Positions 19,384 through 28,216 of a stretch of 64,000 nt of DNA are shown here, piece by piece. Under the pieces are notes generated by a model. The model made no database searches. It was not told the origin of the DNA and saw only the letters and a list, made by a program, of their open reading frames with translations. The stretch's first letter is position 1, and every line of letters starts with the position of its first letter. This stretch comes from Mycolicibacterium wolinskyi (GTDB taxonomy: Bacteria > Actinomycetota > Actinomycetes > Mycobacteriales > Mycobacteriaceae), in contig NZ_LQQA01000010.1 of NCBI RefSeq assembly GCF_002101965.1, positions 310,001 to 374,000 of the forward strand, read 5' to 3'. Both the position numbers and the translations under genes were made by a program.

Positions 19384-20145
19384 ATGCCACGCACTGTGCT
19401 CGTCACTGGCGCGACCGGCACCCTCGGCCATCACGTGGTGCCCGAGGCGACCGAAGCCGGTCATCACGTCAAGGCGCTCAGCCGCCGGGACCGCGTGGGC
19501 TACACCGGTGTGCACTGGCAGCGTGGTGACCTCTTGGCAGCTGACGGGTTGGATGGCGCGCTCGACGGCGTCGACGTCGTCGTGCACTGTGCGACCCAGC
19601 CCACGGGGAGCAAGGACGTCACGGCCACCCGGAACCTGGTCGAGGCCGCCCGCCGCGCCGGCGTCGGGCACCTCATCTACATCTCGATCGTGGGGATCGA
19701 CGACATTCCGTTGCCGTATTACAAGACCAAGTTGCGGGTCGAGCAGTTACTCGCTTCGTCGGGTTTGGGTTACACCGTGCTGCGCGCGACGCAGTTCCAC
19801 GAGCTAATCGAAATGATCTTCTCGATCCAGCGGTTCTCCCCCGTTTTGTGGGCATTGCGCGACGTGAGATTCCAGCCGATCGACACTCGTGATGTCGCGC
19901 GCCGACTCGTCGAGTTAATCGATACAGAACCGTCCGGACGCGTCGCCGATATAGGCGGACCGGAGGTTCGCCCTCACTCAGAATTGGGACACTTGTATCT
20001 CTCAGCGCACAATAGCGGGCGACACGTGGTCAGTTTCACGATGCCTGGGCGCATCGTCGCGGGTTACAGATCTGGAGCCAATCTGACCCCGGAGAACAGC
20101 GTTGGCACCACAACTTTCCAGGATTATCTGGGTTCTACCGCATAA
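19384..20145 (+). CDS. NAD(P)-dependent nucleotide-sugar-epimerase/NmrA-like protein
   Basis: A 253-residue short-chain-dehydrogenase-fold protein with TVLVTGATGTLGHHVV at the start (glycine-rich dinucleotide motif), VDVVVHCATQPTGSKD, and the atypical active-site region YISIVGIDDIPLPYYKTKLRVE, in which YYKTK may supply the Tyr-x-x-x-Lys-like pair. This is the NAD(P)H-binding/NmrA-like subgroup, often redox sensing or quinone related; function here is unknown. ATG at 19384 places the dinucleotide motif right at the N terminus; GTG at 19375 is the longer choice. Confidence 0.78.
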   Translation: MPRTVLVTGATGTLGHHVVPEATEAGHHVKALSRRDRVGYTGVHWQRGDLLAADGLDGALDGVDVVVHCATQPTGSKDVTATRNLVEAARRAGVGHLIYISIVGIDDIPLPYYKTKLRVEQLLASSGLGYTVLRATQFHELIEMIFSIQRFSPVLWALRDVRFQPIDTRDVARRLVELIDTEPSGRVADIGGPEVRPHSELGHLYLSAHNSGRHVVSFTMPGRIVAGYRSGANLTPENSVGTTTFQDYLGSTA

Positions 20146-20240
20146 ACTTTGGCCGCCTACTGGGTTCGCCGCGTCAAGGTAGCGCCACAGTTCGGCCATC
20201 GGCCTTGCATGTGCCAGCGATAGTCGTAGGCTCATCAGTG

Positions 20241-20822
20241 ATGAGCACTTCAGCGTCGCAGAATGGGTCGTTGCGGGCTGCTGACACCGATCGAATTCAG
20301 GTGGCGCAGCTGCTCACTGATGCTGCCGCTGCGGGCCGGCTGCCGATGACCGAATACGAGGACCGGCTAGCAAAGGCATATTCGGCCGAGACCTACGGCG
20401 ATCTCGCCCGAATCAGCGCGGACCTACCCGGTGCCGTCAACTACTCCCGCGGTGCCGGCCGCCCCTGTCCCTCGACGCTGCTGCTGGCGATCATGAGCGG
20501 TTTCGAACGTCGCGGCCGCTGGAACGTGCCGAAGAAACTGACGACCTTCGCGCTCTTCGGTGGTGGCGTGGTCGATCTGCGCTACGCCGACTTCACCGCC
20601 ACCGACGTCGAGATCCGCACCTATTCGATCTGCGGTGGCCAGACGATCCTCGTGCCGCCGGAGGTGAACGTGGACGTGCACGGCGTCGGCGTCATGGGGA
20701 ACTTCGACCACAGCGTCAACGGCGAAGGCACGCCCGGCGCCCCCCGCGTCCACGTCCGCGGGTTCTCCCTGTGGGGCAGCGTCGGCGTCAAGCGCAAGAA
20801 ACGCCGCAAGCAGATCGGCTAG
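20241..20822 (+). CDS. DUF1707 (SHOCT-like) domain protein
   Basis: A 193-residue protein with the DUF1707 signature: RAADTDRIQVAQLLTDAAAAGRLPMTEYEDRLAKAYSAETYGDLARISADLP (about residues 10-64, spaced over the domain), followed by a short linker and a C-terminal beta-rich domain resembling the cell-wall-active-antibiotic-response region (FALFGGGVVDLRYADF, VNVDVHGVGVMGNFD). No clear transmembrane helix is visible, only a weak hydrophobic stretch. Function unknown; widely conserved in mycobacteria. ATG at 20241 is taken rather than GTG/ATG-like upstream codons because the domain begins directly after it. Confidence 0.8.
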   Translation: MSTSASQNGSLRAADTDRIQVAQLLTDAAAAGRLPMTEYEDRLAKAYSAETYGDLARISADLPGAVNYSRGAGRPCPSTLLLAIMSGFERRGRWNVPKKLTTFALFGGGVVDLRYADFTATDVEIRTYSICGGQTILVPPEVNVDVHGVGVMGNFDHSVNGEGTPGAPRVHVRGFSLWGSVGVKRKKRRKQIG

Positions 20823-20843
20823 CTCGACAGGAGCGGACGAAAA

Positions 20844-20865
20844 GGGCGGGCCCGAGGGCCCGCCC
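20844..20865. terminator. Bidirectional GC-rich hairpin terminator
   Basis: GGGCGGGCCC (20844-20853) and GGGCCCGCCC (20856-20865) form a perfect 10-pair stem with a two-base loop, followed by ATCTTTG. It separates the convergent DUF1707 gene and the exported 185-residue protein gene. Confidence 0.85.
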
Positions 20866-20882
20866 ATCTTTGTTCGAGGACG

Positions 20883-21440
20883 TCAGCAGCTGGCGGCTTG
20901 AGCGCTGACCTTGGTCTTGGCGGTCGACGCGGTGCAGGTGTTCGACACCTTCTCCGCGGAGCCCGTCTTGGCGGCCTTTGCGTTGCCGCTGAGCACCTTC
21001 GGCACGACACCGGGCAGATCCTTCTCACCCGGCAGCGGCAGCCCCGCGGCCTGTGCCTGGTCGTAGTAGTACTTGCCGGCGTTGACGTTCAGCTCGCCCA
21101 CGACGACACCGTTCTTGCCCGGGGTGATGCCGTCTGCGCTCGTGGTCCCGAAGTTGAGGTGGTAGACGCGGCCCAGCCCGCTGTCGTCGAGAGCCTTGTT
21201 GACCGGGGTGTTCTGGTTGAAGACGTGATCCCCGATGGCCTGTGCCGCACGGACGCCCGGCGCAGGGTTGTCCAGCGACGCCCTGCCCACGGCGTCAGCG
21301 GACGGGTTGCCGGTGTTGGTCGGCACCGCGAATGCCGCACCCGCCGGACCGGCCACTGCCAACGCACCGCCCGCGAGAACACCGCCCACCAACGTCCGGG
21401 TCCGCACCGACCGCTCGGAGATCTTCCGATGTTTTGCCAT
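20883..21440 (-). CDS. Exported protein of unknown function
   Basis: A 185-residue protein. A basic start (MAKHRKISERSVRTR) and a hydrophobic segment LVGGVLAGGALAVAGPAGAAFA form a signal peptide with probable cleavage near AFA-VP at about residue 39. The mature protein contains GKYYYDQAQAAGLPLPGEKDLPG and ends with two cysteines 16 residues apart (SNTC ... AASC), which may form a disulfide. No family recognised. ATG at 21440; it faces a hairpin terminator downstream. Confidence 0.7.
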   Translation of the reverse strand: MAKHRKISERSVRTRTLVGGVLAGGALAVAGPAGAAFAVPTNTGNPSADAVGRASLDNPAPGVRAAQAIGDHVFNQNTPVNKALDDSGLGRVYHLNFGTTSADGITPGKNGVVVGELNVNAGKYYYDQAQAAGLPLPGEKDLPGVVPKVLSGNAKAAKTGSAEKVSNTCTASTAKTKVSAQAASC

Positions 21441-21638
21441 GCCCGTTGCCTCTCATGATTGGCGTTGCGCCACAGTCGTATTGGGGCCAACGGCGACATT
21501 GCCGCTGGCCCGGAGGAAACGTATGGCACTGGGTGAGTTCGCGAAAGGTACTGGTAGCGATATTCATTCGGTGTTCCGCCGTCGCTCACAAATTCAGACA
21601 GCCAACCCACAGCGACTTCACAATCCTCCAAAACACAA

Positions 21639-21665
21639 CGGCCCCCTCCATTTTGGAGGGGGCCG
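21639..21665. terminator. Hairpin terminator downstream of the hendecad-tail gene
   Basis: CGGCCCCCTCCA (21639-21650) and TGGAGGGGGCCG (21654-21665) pair perfectly over 12 bases with a three-base loop. On the minus strand it comes 17 bases after the stop at 21682 and is followed by a T-rich stretch. Confidence 0.85.
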
Positions 21666-21681
21666 CTGTTTTGGCTATTGA

Positions 21682-22953
21682 TTACTCGTCGCCAGAGTCG
21701 CTCTTCTTCTCAGCCTTCTTGGTGTCGGCCTTCTTCTCGGTCTTCTTCTCCGGCTTGCTTTCCTTCGACCCAGCGTCCTTGGTGTCGGCGTCCTTGGTTG
21801 CCGTGTCCTTGGTCTCCGAACCGGACGTGGCGCTCTCCGACTCCGAGTCCTTGGGCGAGGACAGGCCGAGCGACTCGCGAACCTTCTCACGACGCTCCGC
21901 GACGCGCGCCTGGAACTTGGCCCGACGCTCTTCGGCCGTCTTCTGGATCTCGTTGGTGGTCTCCTCGACGGCGGTCGCCGTCTTGTCGACCTGTTCCTGG
22001 ACCGCGGCCGTGGTCTTCTCGATGTTCTCCTGGACCGTGGCGGCGGCGTTCTCGACGTTTTCCTTGACGGTCTCGGCCGGCGTCTCGGCCTCTTCCACAA
22101 CCTTGTCAGCCGGGGTGGCCTCAGGGGTGGTCTCGGGCTCGGCCTTCAGCGACACCAGCTTGCCGAGGTTGAGCTTCGCAACGCCGGGGTCTTCCGTCGA
22201 GGTCTCCTCGGCGCCTTCAACATTGGCGACGAGCGTGGAGACCAAGCTGCTTTCCTCTTCATCGGGAACCTCGAACGGGTTACCGACGACGTAGTTGAAC
22301 GCTCCGACGACGCCCTCTTCGAAGAACGCGTTGTTGAGGCCCTTGGTCCACTCACCCAGCGGAGTGTCAGGCAGGTTGTCGTTGATCAGGTTCTGAACAA
22401 CCAGGGCGGCACCGCCGGCGAACAGGTCCTCGACACGACGGGTCAGGTCGAGACGACCGGTCGGATCGAGCGCGTCGATCGTTGCGGCGACGGTGACGGA
22501 GGCGATCCGCGCGAACTCGGTGAATCCGGCCTCGAAGAAGATGTCGTCGATCGGGCCCAACGGCAGCAGTTCATTGCTCGCGTAGTACGCAAGGCCGGTG
22601 AAGCCCTGGTGGCACACAGCACCAGTTGCACTGCAGTTACCGGGATCTGCGACGTAGACGGGGTTGCCGTCTTCATCGAGAACGGGCTCCCCATTCTCGT
22701 CGACCTCGGGCACGACACCCTGGTAGTAGTAGCCGCCGTAGCCTTCGAAGAACGCGTCCCAGGCACCCGCCAGGCTGAACGCCAACAGGTTGTACTGCTC
22801 GACACTCAGCTTGTTGGTCGTTGGCGCCGGCGCGGCGGAAGGAGCCGCGATCGCAACTTCTTCATTCGGAACGAACAGCGACGGGGTCGCCGCGACGACT
22901 GCGGCGGCACTCAGAAGCGCGGTGCCGGTGGTGATGTATGGCTTAAGTGCCAT
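21682..22953 (-). CDS. Exported protein with 11-residue-repeat (hendecad) tail
   Basis: A 423-residue protein of no named family. The signal region starts MALKPYITTGTALLSAAAVV and ends near AIAAP. The folded part contains PIDDIFFEAGFTEFA, close to IDDFFEGGFTQA of the next gene, and a Cys pair (NCSATGAVCHQG). Residues 296-361 are six uninterrupted 11-residue units (VKENVENAAAT, VQENIEKTTAA, VQEQVDKTATA, VEETTNEIQKT, AEERRAKFQAR, VAERREKVRES), predicting a long amphipathic helix. The end is Lys/Asp/Ser/Thr-rich. ATG at 22953 follows CAGGGAG. Likely associated with the outer envelope or a membrane surface; function unknown. Confidence 0.72.
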   Translation of the reverse strand: MALKPYITTGTALLSAAAVVAATPSLFVPNEEVAIAAPSAAPAPTTNKLSVEQYNLLAFSLAGAWDAFFEGYGGYYYQGVVPEVDENGEPVLDEDGNPVYVADPGNCSATGAVCHQGFTGLAYYASNELLPLGPIDDIFFEAGFTEFARIASVTVAATIDALDPTGRLDLTRRVEDLFAGGAALVVQNLINDNLPDTPLGEWTKGLNNAFFEEGVVGAFNYVVGNPFEVPDEEESSLVSTLVANVEGAEETSTEDPGVAKLNLGKLVSLKAEPETTPEATPADKVVEEAETPAETVKENVENAAATVQENIEKTTAAVQEQVDKTATAVEETTNEIQKTAEERRAKFQARVAERREKVRESLGLSSPKDSESESATSGSETKDTATKDADTKDAGSKESKPEKKTEKKADTKKAEKKSDSGDE

Positions 22954-23330
22954 GCAGTACTCCCTGGGGGACGGGGCGACAGTGGATTAAGCGCTTCGAC
23001 TGACGCAACTTAGAAGTTCCTGAGAGATCGTAAAGGCAAGTTTGCCCCCCGGCAAGCCGAAAACGCGCACGGTTTCGGCTGCCGTCCGAGCCTCAAAAAC
23101 CCCATCCGCCTTTGGAAGCGGGCCAGGGCCACTTATGTCCGTGGTGCGGGTTTCCCCAAGAAATCCAGGCAAAGTCCGTCCACTAACCACATCCCGTATG
23201 TTGCGGCAACCACCTCCCGTTGTCCGTCAGGTTAATTTCGTGCTGGGATCGATCACGATCGCCGATCTGGCAACCAATCAAACAGTGACAATGTTTGCCA
23301 GGCACTGCTGTTCGTCATGCAGTTCCGCGG
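22954..23330. other. 377-base intergenic region
   Basis: Between the start of the hendecad-tail gene and the stop of its upstream paralogue. A hairpin AGCCGAAA (23055-23062) / TTTCGGCT (23073-23080) is the only clear structure. The region must contain the promoter for the gene starting at 22953, since the hairpin and distance argue against co-transcription with the gene at 23331-24749. Confidence 0.5.
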
Positions 23331-24749
23331 TTACTCGCCGTCGTCACTTCCCTGCTCGGAACTTCCGGTCTGCCCGTCATTCGACTTCCCGGCTTTCCCT
23401 AATCGATCACGAAGCTTCTTCAAGCCATCACCGGGTTTCCATCCCGATTTGGCTTCCTCAGAACCAGTCGTTCCGTCAACGGTCAGCTCGGTGTCATCGG
23501 AGTTTCCGGGCGAGAAGTTCAACGACTCACGGACTTTCTCGCGCTGATCAGCGACCGCTTCACGGAAGTCGGCGATTCCTTCCTGCACCCTCGCACCAAA
23601 TGTGGGTGGCGCCTGCTCCTCCTGCCCCTCCGGGGCGGGCGACTCGGTCGCAACGTCGGTCTCTGTTTCTTCAGCGGGTTCTTCAGCAGGTTCTTCAGCG
23701 GGCGAGGACTGGCGCGGCACAAGCCGTTCGAGGAGATTCTTGGGCGTCGGCAATTGGAAACTGCCGGCCGCGGGGTTGTCGGTCTGGTCCGCGCCGAAGA
23801 GTCCGGACCGCGCCGGTGTCTGCTCCGCAAGGTCGTCTGCGGCAAGGATTTCTTCCTCGACGGGTGTGGGCTCGATGCCGCCGCCGAAGGTGGCGTCCCA
23901 CAAGATGCGCGCCACCGCCACAAACCCCGCAGCGTCGTCCCCGGACGGATATCCGAAGAAGAACCCATCCACGAGCGTCGTGGGCAGGGAGGCGGTCTGG
24001 CCCGGCCCGGGCTCCACCCCGCCGTCGAAAATCTCAAGACTGACCCTCAACAACACGTTGCCGATGGCCTGCGTGAACCCGCCCTCAAAGAAGTCGTCGA
24101 CTACGTCGTCGATGTTGTTGGTGGGGTCGCCGACCAGCATCGGAGCTACCTCGCCATCGGCTGGCGGGACGAGTGGCGCCGGATCAGGCGCGGGCTCGCT
24201 GGGTTCAAGTCCGCCGCCGAAAGTGGCGTCCCACAAGATGCGCGCCACCGCCACAAACCCGGCTGCGTCGTCGCCGGTCGGATATCCGAAGAAGAAGCCA
24301 TCCACGAGAGTTGATGGCAGCGAGGCTGTCTGGCCCGGCCCAGGCGCCACACCACCATCGAAGATCGCGAGGCTGATCGCCAACAACACACTTCCGATGG
24401 CCTGCGTGAACCCGCCCTCGAAGAAGTCGTCGACTATGTCGTCGATGGAAGTGGCGGGCTCACCGACGAGCAACGGACCGACTTCGCCACCGGTGGTCGA
24501 GCTTCCAGAGATCGCGCGAAATGTGGAAACGGTCCGCAGCGCGCTGGCCAATTCCTCTGGCGAGACGGTCATCGCTTGCGCCGATCGGAGAAGATCCGTC
24601 TGAGCAGCAGTCAGCTCGGTCTGAACGTCTGCGGCAACTTGCAGATCCCGCGGAGTAAGCGGCGGCGCAATCACTGGTGTCGCGGCAACGATGGCGCCTG
24701 CGCCAACAAGAGCTGCGACGCTCGTCGTTATACCCGGCCGAAATGCCAT
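23331..24749 (-). CDS. Exported protein with internal tandem duplication and hendecad box
   Basis: A 472-residue protein. The signal starts MAFRPGITTSVAALVGAGAIV, very like the neighbour's MALKPYITTG. Residues 89-183 and 200-294 are near-identical copies (IDDxVDDFFEGGFTQAIG, FDGGVxPGPGQTASLP, TLVDGFFFGYPxGDDAAGF, ILWDATFGGGxEP), offset by exactly 111 residues. An acidic Pro/Glu linker leads to VQEGIADFREA and VADQREKVRES (388-409), two 11-residue units, then LNFSPGNS. The start is ATG at 24749, where the signal begins; the open frame extends to 24776. Function unknown; paralogous in part to the gene at 21682-22953. Confidence 0.72.
   Translation of the reverse strand: MAFRPGITTSVAALVGAGAIVAATPVIAPPLTPRDLQVAADVQTELTAAQTDLLRSAQAMTVSPEELASALRTVSTFRAISGSSTTGGEVGPLLVGEPATSIDDIVDDFFEGGFTQAIGSVLLAISLAIFDGGVAPGPGQTASLPSTLVDGFFFGYPTGDDAAGFVAVARILWDATFGGGLEPSEPAPDPAPLVPPADGEVAPMLVGDPTNNIDDVVDDFFEGGFTQAIGNVLLRVSLEIFDGGVEPGPGQTASLPTTLVDGFFFGYPSGDDAAGFVAVARILWDATFGGGIEPTPVEEEILAADDLAEQTPARSGLFGADQTDNPAAGSFQLPTPKNLLERLVPRQSSPAEEPAEEPAEETETDVATESPAPEGQEEQAPPTFGARVQEGIADFREAVADQREKVRESLNFSPGNSDDTELTVDGTTGSEEAKSGWKPGDGLKKLRDRLGKAGKSNDGQTGSSEQGSDDGE
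23868..24152 (-). repeat. Internal duplication, copy 2 (codons 200-294)
   Basis: Second copy of a 285-base segment within the exported-protein gene, 333 bases from copy 1. Identity is obvious at the DNA level, for example the shared stretch reading GTGGCGTCCCACAAGATGCG on the plus strand in both. Confidence 0.85.
24201..24485 (-). repeat. Internal duplication, copy 1 (codons 89-183)
   Basis: First copy of the 285-base segment. The high nucleotide identity to copy 2 points to a recent duplication or ongoing gene conversion. Confidence 0.85.
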
Positions 24750-25089
24750 GAACCCGTCCCCCTTATTGGAAAACAACGATTTGTAGCGAGAAACCTACGC
24801 CGCAATTCGAGGGAAACTATGCATTTGCCACGAATGTTCACCTCGATCTTGAAAACCGACGCTTCGAACACTGAACGTGCGCCTCATCTGGAACAACTGT
24901 CGCTTTAGTGTCGCTCTCCAGCGAGTAGCGTTATTCAAGATCAATAGCTGAGGCGACCTTAGCAACTAATTGACTAATCAATATTTGCAATCGGAAACAG
25001 TGACGATGCCATTCATCACGAAAGTACAAGTACTCCAATGTCATTGCGAAGCAGGCAGGCGGGGCGGCAGCGAGAGCCTCAGATCCTCT
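24750..25089. other. 340-base AT-richer intergenic region
   Basis: Lies between the start of the duplicated-domain gene and the stop of the PE-PPE-like gene. It is clearly less GC-rich than the surroundings, as expected for a promoter region of the minus-strand gene at 24749. No open frame with family features and no strong hairpin was found. Confidence 0.5.
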
Positions 25090-26304
25090 TCAGTCTCCGG
25101 CCGGTTGGGCAGAGGGCTCCGGCGATTCGGCCGGCGTAGAGGACTGGTCAGGTCGCTCGACCTTCAAGCGCTCGACCATTTCGCGAACACCCTCCACAAC
25201 GGACTCGACCATCGCCGCCTCCGGCCGCCGCGGTTTCGAATCGCGCGAAGACTTCGGTGAGAAATCGAGACTCTTGCGGACGCGGGGTCGGGTGACTGTC
25301 GATGACTCGTCGTCGCCTCGAAGGATTTCGACGCCCTCGTCGATGCCGGCCCTGAATTCGTCGACGAATCGCTCGGTCTCCTGCCGGGTCGGCACGAGCC
25401 GGGCTGAGACGTACTTGTCGGGGTTGGCCAATGGGTCGTTGTCGGGATACCCATAGTCGACGGCAGCGCGGAGCGCAGGCGTCACCGCATCCGCGAGTCG
25501 GTTGCCCGGTTCGCCTAACGCCCGCAGCGGCGCCACCAGCGGCAGGTTCGTGGATTCGTAGCCGACATAGGTGGTGTCGTCGACGCGGCTGATGCGGACG
25601 GTCTGGCCGTCGGCCATGGTGCGCTCGATCGTCCCGCCCGAGTCCAGGGTGGCCTCGCACGCGGCGTCGCAGTCCCGCACCTGCCCGTCGGCATCGATCG
25701 GGAAGTCCAGACTTTCCTGGTTGAGCCGCCGCTCGAAGTAGGCCATCAGCGAGTTCGCCATCGCGGGCGCGTTCCAGAGGTAGGCCGGGATATTGGAATT
25801 GATGTCGTACTCGTAGACCACGTTCACGACGGGCACGCCCGGATCGGTCGGCGTCGGTATCGGATTGACGCCGATGACCGCGAAAGCCGGCAGCCGGGTC
25901 CCGAATCCGCCATTGGGACTGGCGACGTTGTTGTCGAGCACGTACAGGTTGGGGTCGGCAAGCACCGGATCGTTCGTCGCTTTGAGATAACTCAGCAGCA
26001 GGCTCGTGTTGGCCGCGCCCCATCCCGACGTCAGCACGACGTTGTCGTCGTCGTCCCGGTTGTCATAGATCGCCCGATAGATCCCAGGTGGTCCGGTGAA
26101 GAAATTGGCGACGACGGTTTCACCAGGCCCCTGTTGATAGAGCCCGCCGTAGAAATCCTCGACGCCGTCACCGCTCGGGTTGGTCGAACTCGCGCCGATG
26201 ATGAGCGCCGCGAGCTGCACGGTCGTCACGGGTTGAGTGACGCCCAGCGTGGCGACCATCGTCAACGCCACGCCGCCCAGGACCGATGCCGTGCGTTTAG
26301 CCAT
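25090..26304 (-). CDS. Exported PE-PPE-domain protein lacking the usual nucleophile Ser
   Basis: A 404-residue protein. Signal peptide MAKRTASVLGGVALTMVATLGV, cleavage near VQLAA. The body matches the PE-PPE alpha/beta-hydrolase domain (LLLSYLKATND, LYVLDNNVASPNGGFGTRLP, VVNVVYEYDINSNIPAYLWN, LVAPLRALGEP, LRAAVDYGYPDNDP). The expected G-x-S-x-G/A elbow reads G94-W-G96-A-A98, so Ser is replaced by Gly. The C-terminal 65 residues contain VRKSLDFSPKSS and two 11-residue units (VESVVEGVREM, VERLKVERPDQ). ATG at 26304 is chosen because the signal starts there and AAAGG precedes it; the open frame runs to 26442. Possibly a pseudoenzyme. Confidence 0.75.
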   Translation of the reverse strand: MAKRTASVLGGVALTMVATLGVTQPVTTVQLAALIIGASSTNPSGDGVEDFYGGLYQQGPGETVVANFFTGPPGIYRAIYDNRDDDDNVVLTSGWGAANTSLLLSYLKATNDPVLADPNLYVLDNNVASPNGGFGTRLPAFAVIGVNPIPTPTDPGVPVVNVVYEYDINSNIPAYLWNAPAMANSLMAYFERRLNQESLDFPIDADGQVRDCDAACEATLDSGGTIERTMADGQTVRISRVDDTTYVGYESTNLPLVAPLRALGEPGNRLADAVTPALRAAVDYGYPDNDPLANPDKYVSARLVPTRQETERFVDEFRAGIDEGVEILRGDDESSTVTRPRVRKSLDFSPKSSRDSKPRRPEAAMVESVVEGVREMVERLKVERPDQSSTPAESPEPSAQPAGD

Positions 26305-26460
26305 CCCATGCCTTTCGAAAGAATGAGCAGAAGTTACCGGACACCGCGGCACCCGCGCGCCCGCTCCAGCAACTTCTGTGAGGGAATCTTCACGGATGCA
26401 ACGACCGAGTACGCGCGCATCTCGTGTTGCGGGCAACACCACCGTCGGATCACACGCCCG

Positions 26461-28065
26461 CTATGCGGGCGGCAATTCCCTGGTGTACAACGGCTTTCCG
26501 GCGGCATCGCACAGGTTCACCGTCAGCGTCCGGGAATCGGAGTCGATCACGACCTCGCCGAAATGCTGAAACCCCTCGGCCGGGGACGTGTTCTTCTCGG
26601 CCGGCGCGTGCACGAACTCGTACCGCGCGCCGAACGTACCGTCGAGTGGGCTCTCCGGGAACGAACCGGCATTGAGCGGCCCGGACACGAACTCCCAGAA
26701 CGGCGTGAAGTCGGTGAAGCCGGCCTGATCCGGGTGATATGAGATCGCCGCCGTGTAGTGCACGTCGGCCGTCACGAAGACGACGTTCTGAACGTCTTTG
26801 GTCTCGGACAGGATGCGGGAGAAGGCTATTTCGCGTCCCAGCGGCCGCCCGTTCTCACCTTGTGCGACGGCCTCCATCGATTTGGGACCGTCGACCGGAT
26901 CGGTGGCCGAGTCCGGTACCACGATGCTGATCGGAAGGTCGTTCGCGACGACCTTCCACACTGCCTTCGACTGCCGGAGACCGTCGATCAGCCACTGCGT
27001 CTGTTCGCGTCCCAGGACCCCGCCGTCGTCGGATTGGACCCATGCCTGCGTATTGGGGTTCTTGTAGGACCGCATGTCCAGGACGAAGACGTCGAGCAGC
27101 GGGCCGTAGGAGATCCTTCGGTGCAGTCGGCCGTCGACGGCTTCCGACGGCTCGACCGGCTGCCACTCGCGCCACGCCTGATATGCGTAGCCCGCGAGCT
27201 TGTCGGCGTCGGTTTCGGTGTAACCCTTGCGATTCTGCCCGGCGAGCGATTCGCCGGGAAACCAGTTGTTCACCACCTCGTGGTCATCCCACTGAACCAA
27301 TTGCGGGACTGTGGCATTGAAGCGGCGGTAATGCTCGTCGCTGAGGTTGTAGGCATAGTTGCCGCGGAAGTCATCGAGTGTCTGCGCGACGTGGTCCTTG
27401 GCCGGCGCGGTGACACTCTCGTACATACGGCCGTCATTCTGTTCCTGGCTCGCCGGCACCGGGTTGTCGGCATAGATCGCATCGCCGGAGTGCACGAAGA
27501 AATCCGGATTGCGGTCGGCCATCGCACCGAAGATCGCCATTCCGCCCTGCCGGCTGATTCCCCAGCCCTGACCGACGACATCGCCCGACCAGACGAACTT
27601 GATGTCCTGCGGTTGTGCGGGAACGGTTTTGAAGACACCCGCCACAGGTTCGGACGTGGCGCCGTTCTCCCCCTCCAGTGTCACGCGGTAGTGCACGGCC
27701 TGTCCCGGCTCGAGACCGGTGATGCGCACGCGTCCGGTCCCGTCGGTCGCCGGAGTCAACTGCGGTCCCTCGACACGCACGGGGTTCGAGAATGACTCCG
27801 TGGCCGAGGTCTCGACGATCATCCGGGCTGTCGAGTCGGAGCGGGCCCACACCAGCGCACCGTCGGCTCGCGGGTCACCGGTGGCGACGCCATGGGTCAG
27901 ACGCGGGCGGTTGGTGATCAGACCCGTCGTCGTCTGCGGGCCTCCGGTCGCCGAGGTGCCGCAGGCTTGCAGTGCGGCCGCGGCGGGGACCAGTAAGGCA
28001 CCGGCCAGGGAAGCGCGGAGGAGGGTACGACGGGGCAGCATCGGTCGCCGATCGGTATGGGCCAT
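26461..28065 (-). CDS. Tat-exported PhoD-family alkaline phosphatase/phosphodiesterase
   Basis: A 534-residue PhoD-type metallophosphatase. The N terminus has a twin-arginine motif (PRRTLLRASLAG) and a lipobox-like LQACG, so it is probably a Tat-exported lipoprotein. An N-terminal PhoD domain (TNRPRLTHGVATGDPRADGALVWAR) precedes metal-site segments HSGDAIYADNP, QWDDHEVVNNWFPGE and FVTADVHYTA. PhoD enzymes use Ca/Fe and cleave phosphodiesters or monoesters, for instance teichoic or phospholipid-derived. ATG at 28065 (MAHTDRR) or 28041 fits the signal; the open frame continues into the divergent promoter to 28233. It shares that ~150-base region with the LysM-esterase gene. Confidence 0.88.
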   Translation of the reverse strand: MAHTDRRPMLPRRTLLRASLAGALLVPAAAALQACGTSATGGPQTTTGLITNRPRLTHGVATGDPRADGALVWARSDSTARMIVETSATESFSNPVRVEGPQLTPATDGTGRVRITGLEPGQAVHYRVTLEGENGATSEPVAGVFKTVPAQPQDIKFVWSGDVVGQGWGISRQGGMAIFGAMADRNPDFFVHSGDAIYADNPVPASQEQNDGRMYESVTAPAKDHVAQTLDDFRGNYAYNLSDEHYRRFNATVPQLVQWDDHEVVNNWFPGESLAGQNRKGYTETDADKLAGYAYQAWREWQPVEPSEAVDGRLHRRISYGPLLDVFVLDMRSYKNPNTQAWVQSDDGGVLGREQTQWLIDGLRQSKAVWKVVANDLPISIVVPDSATDPVDGPKSMEAVAQGENGRPLGREIAFSRILSETKDVQNVVFVTADVHYTAAISYHPDQAGFTDFTPFWEFVSGPLNAGSFPESPLDGTFGARYEFVHAPAEKNTSPAEGFQHFGEVVIDSDSRTLTVNLCDAAGKPLYTRELPPA

Positions 28066-28216
28066 GCGCGTCAGCGTGCGGTGTCTCGGCGACGCGACGG
28101 CCAACGGGCGGTGAGGGGAAGACCCAACTGCCGGTGTCGCATTGGTGAATCGATCGTCTTCGAGTGTGATCGGGCGCACAATTGAGATAGTTGCCGGTTC
28201 AACTTCAGGGGTGGAG

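Noticed and set aside
21089..21631. 180-codon minus-strand frame overlapping the exported 185-residue protein
   Set aside because: Runs through the promoter and in another frame of a gene with a clear signal peptide.
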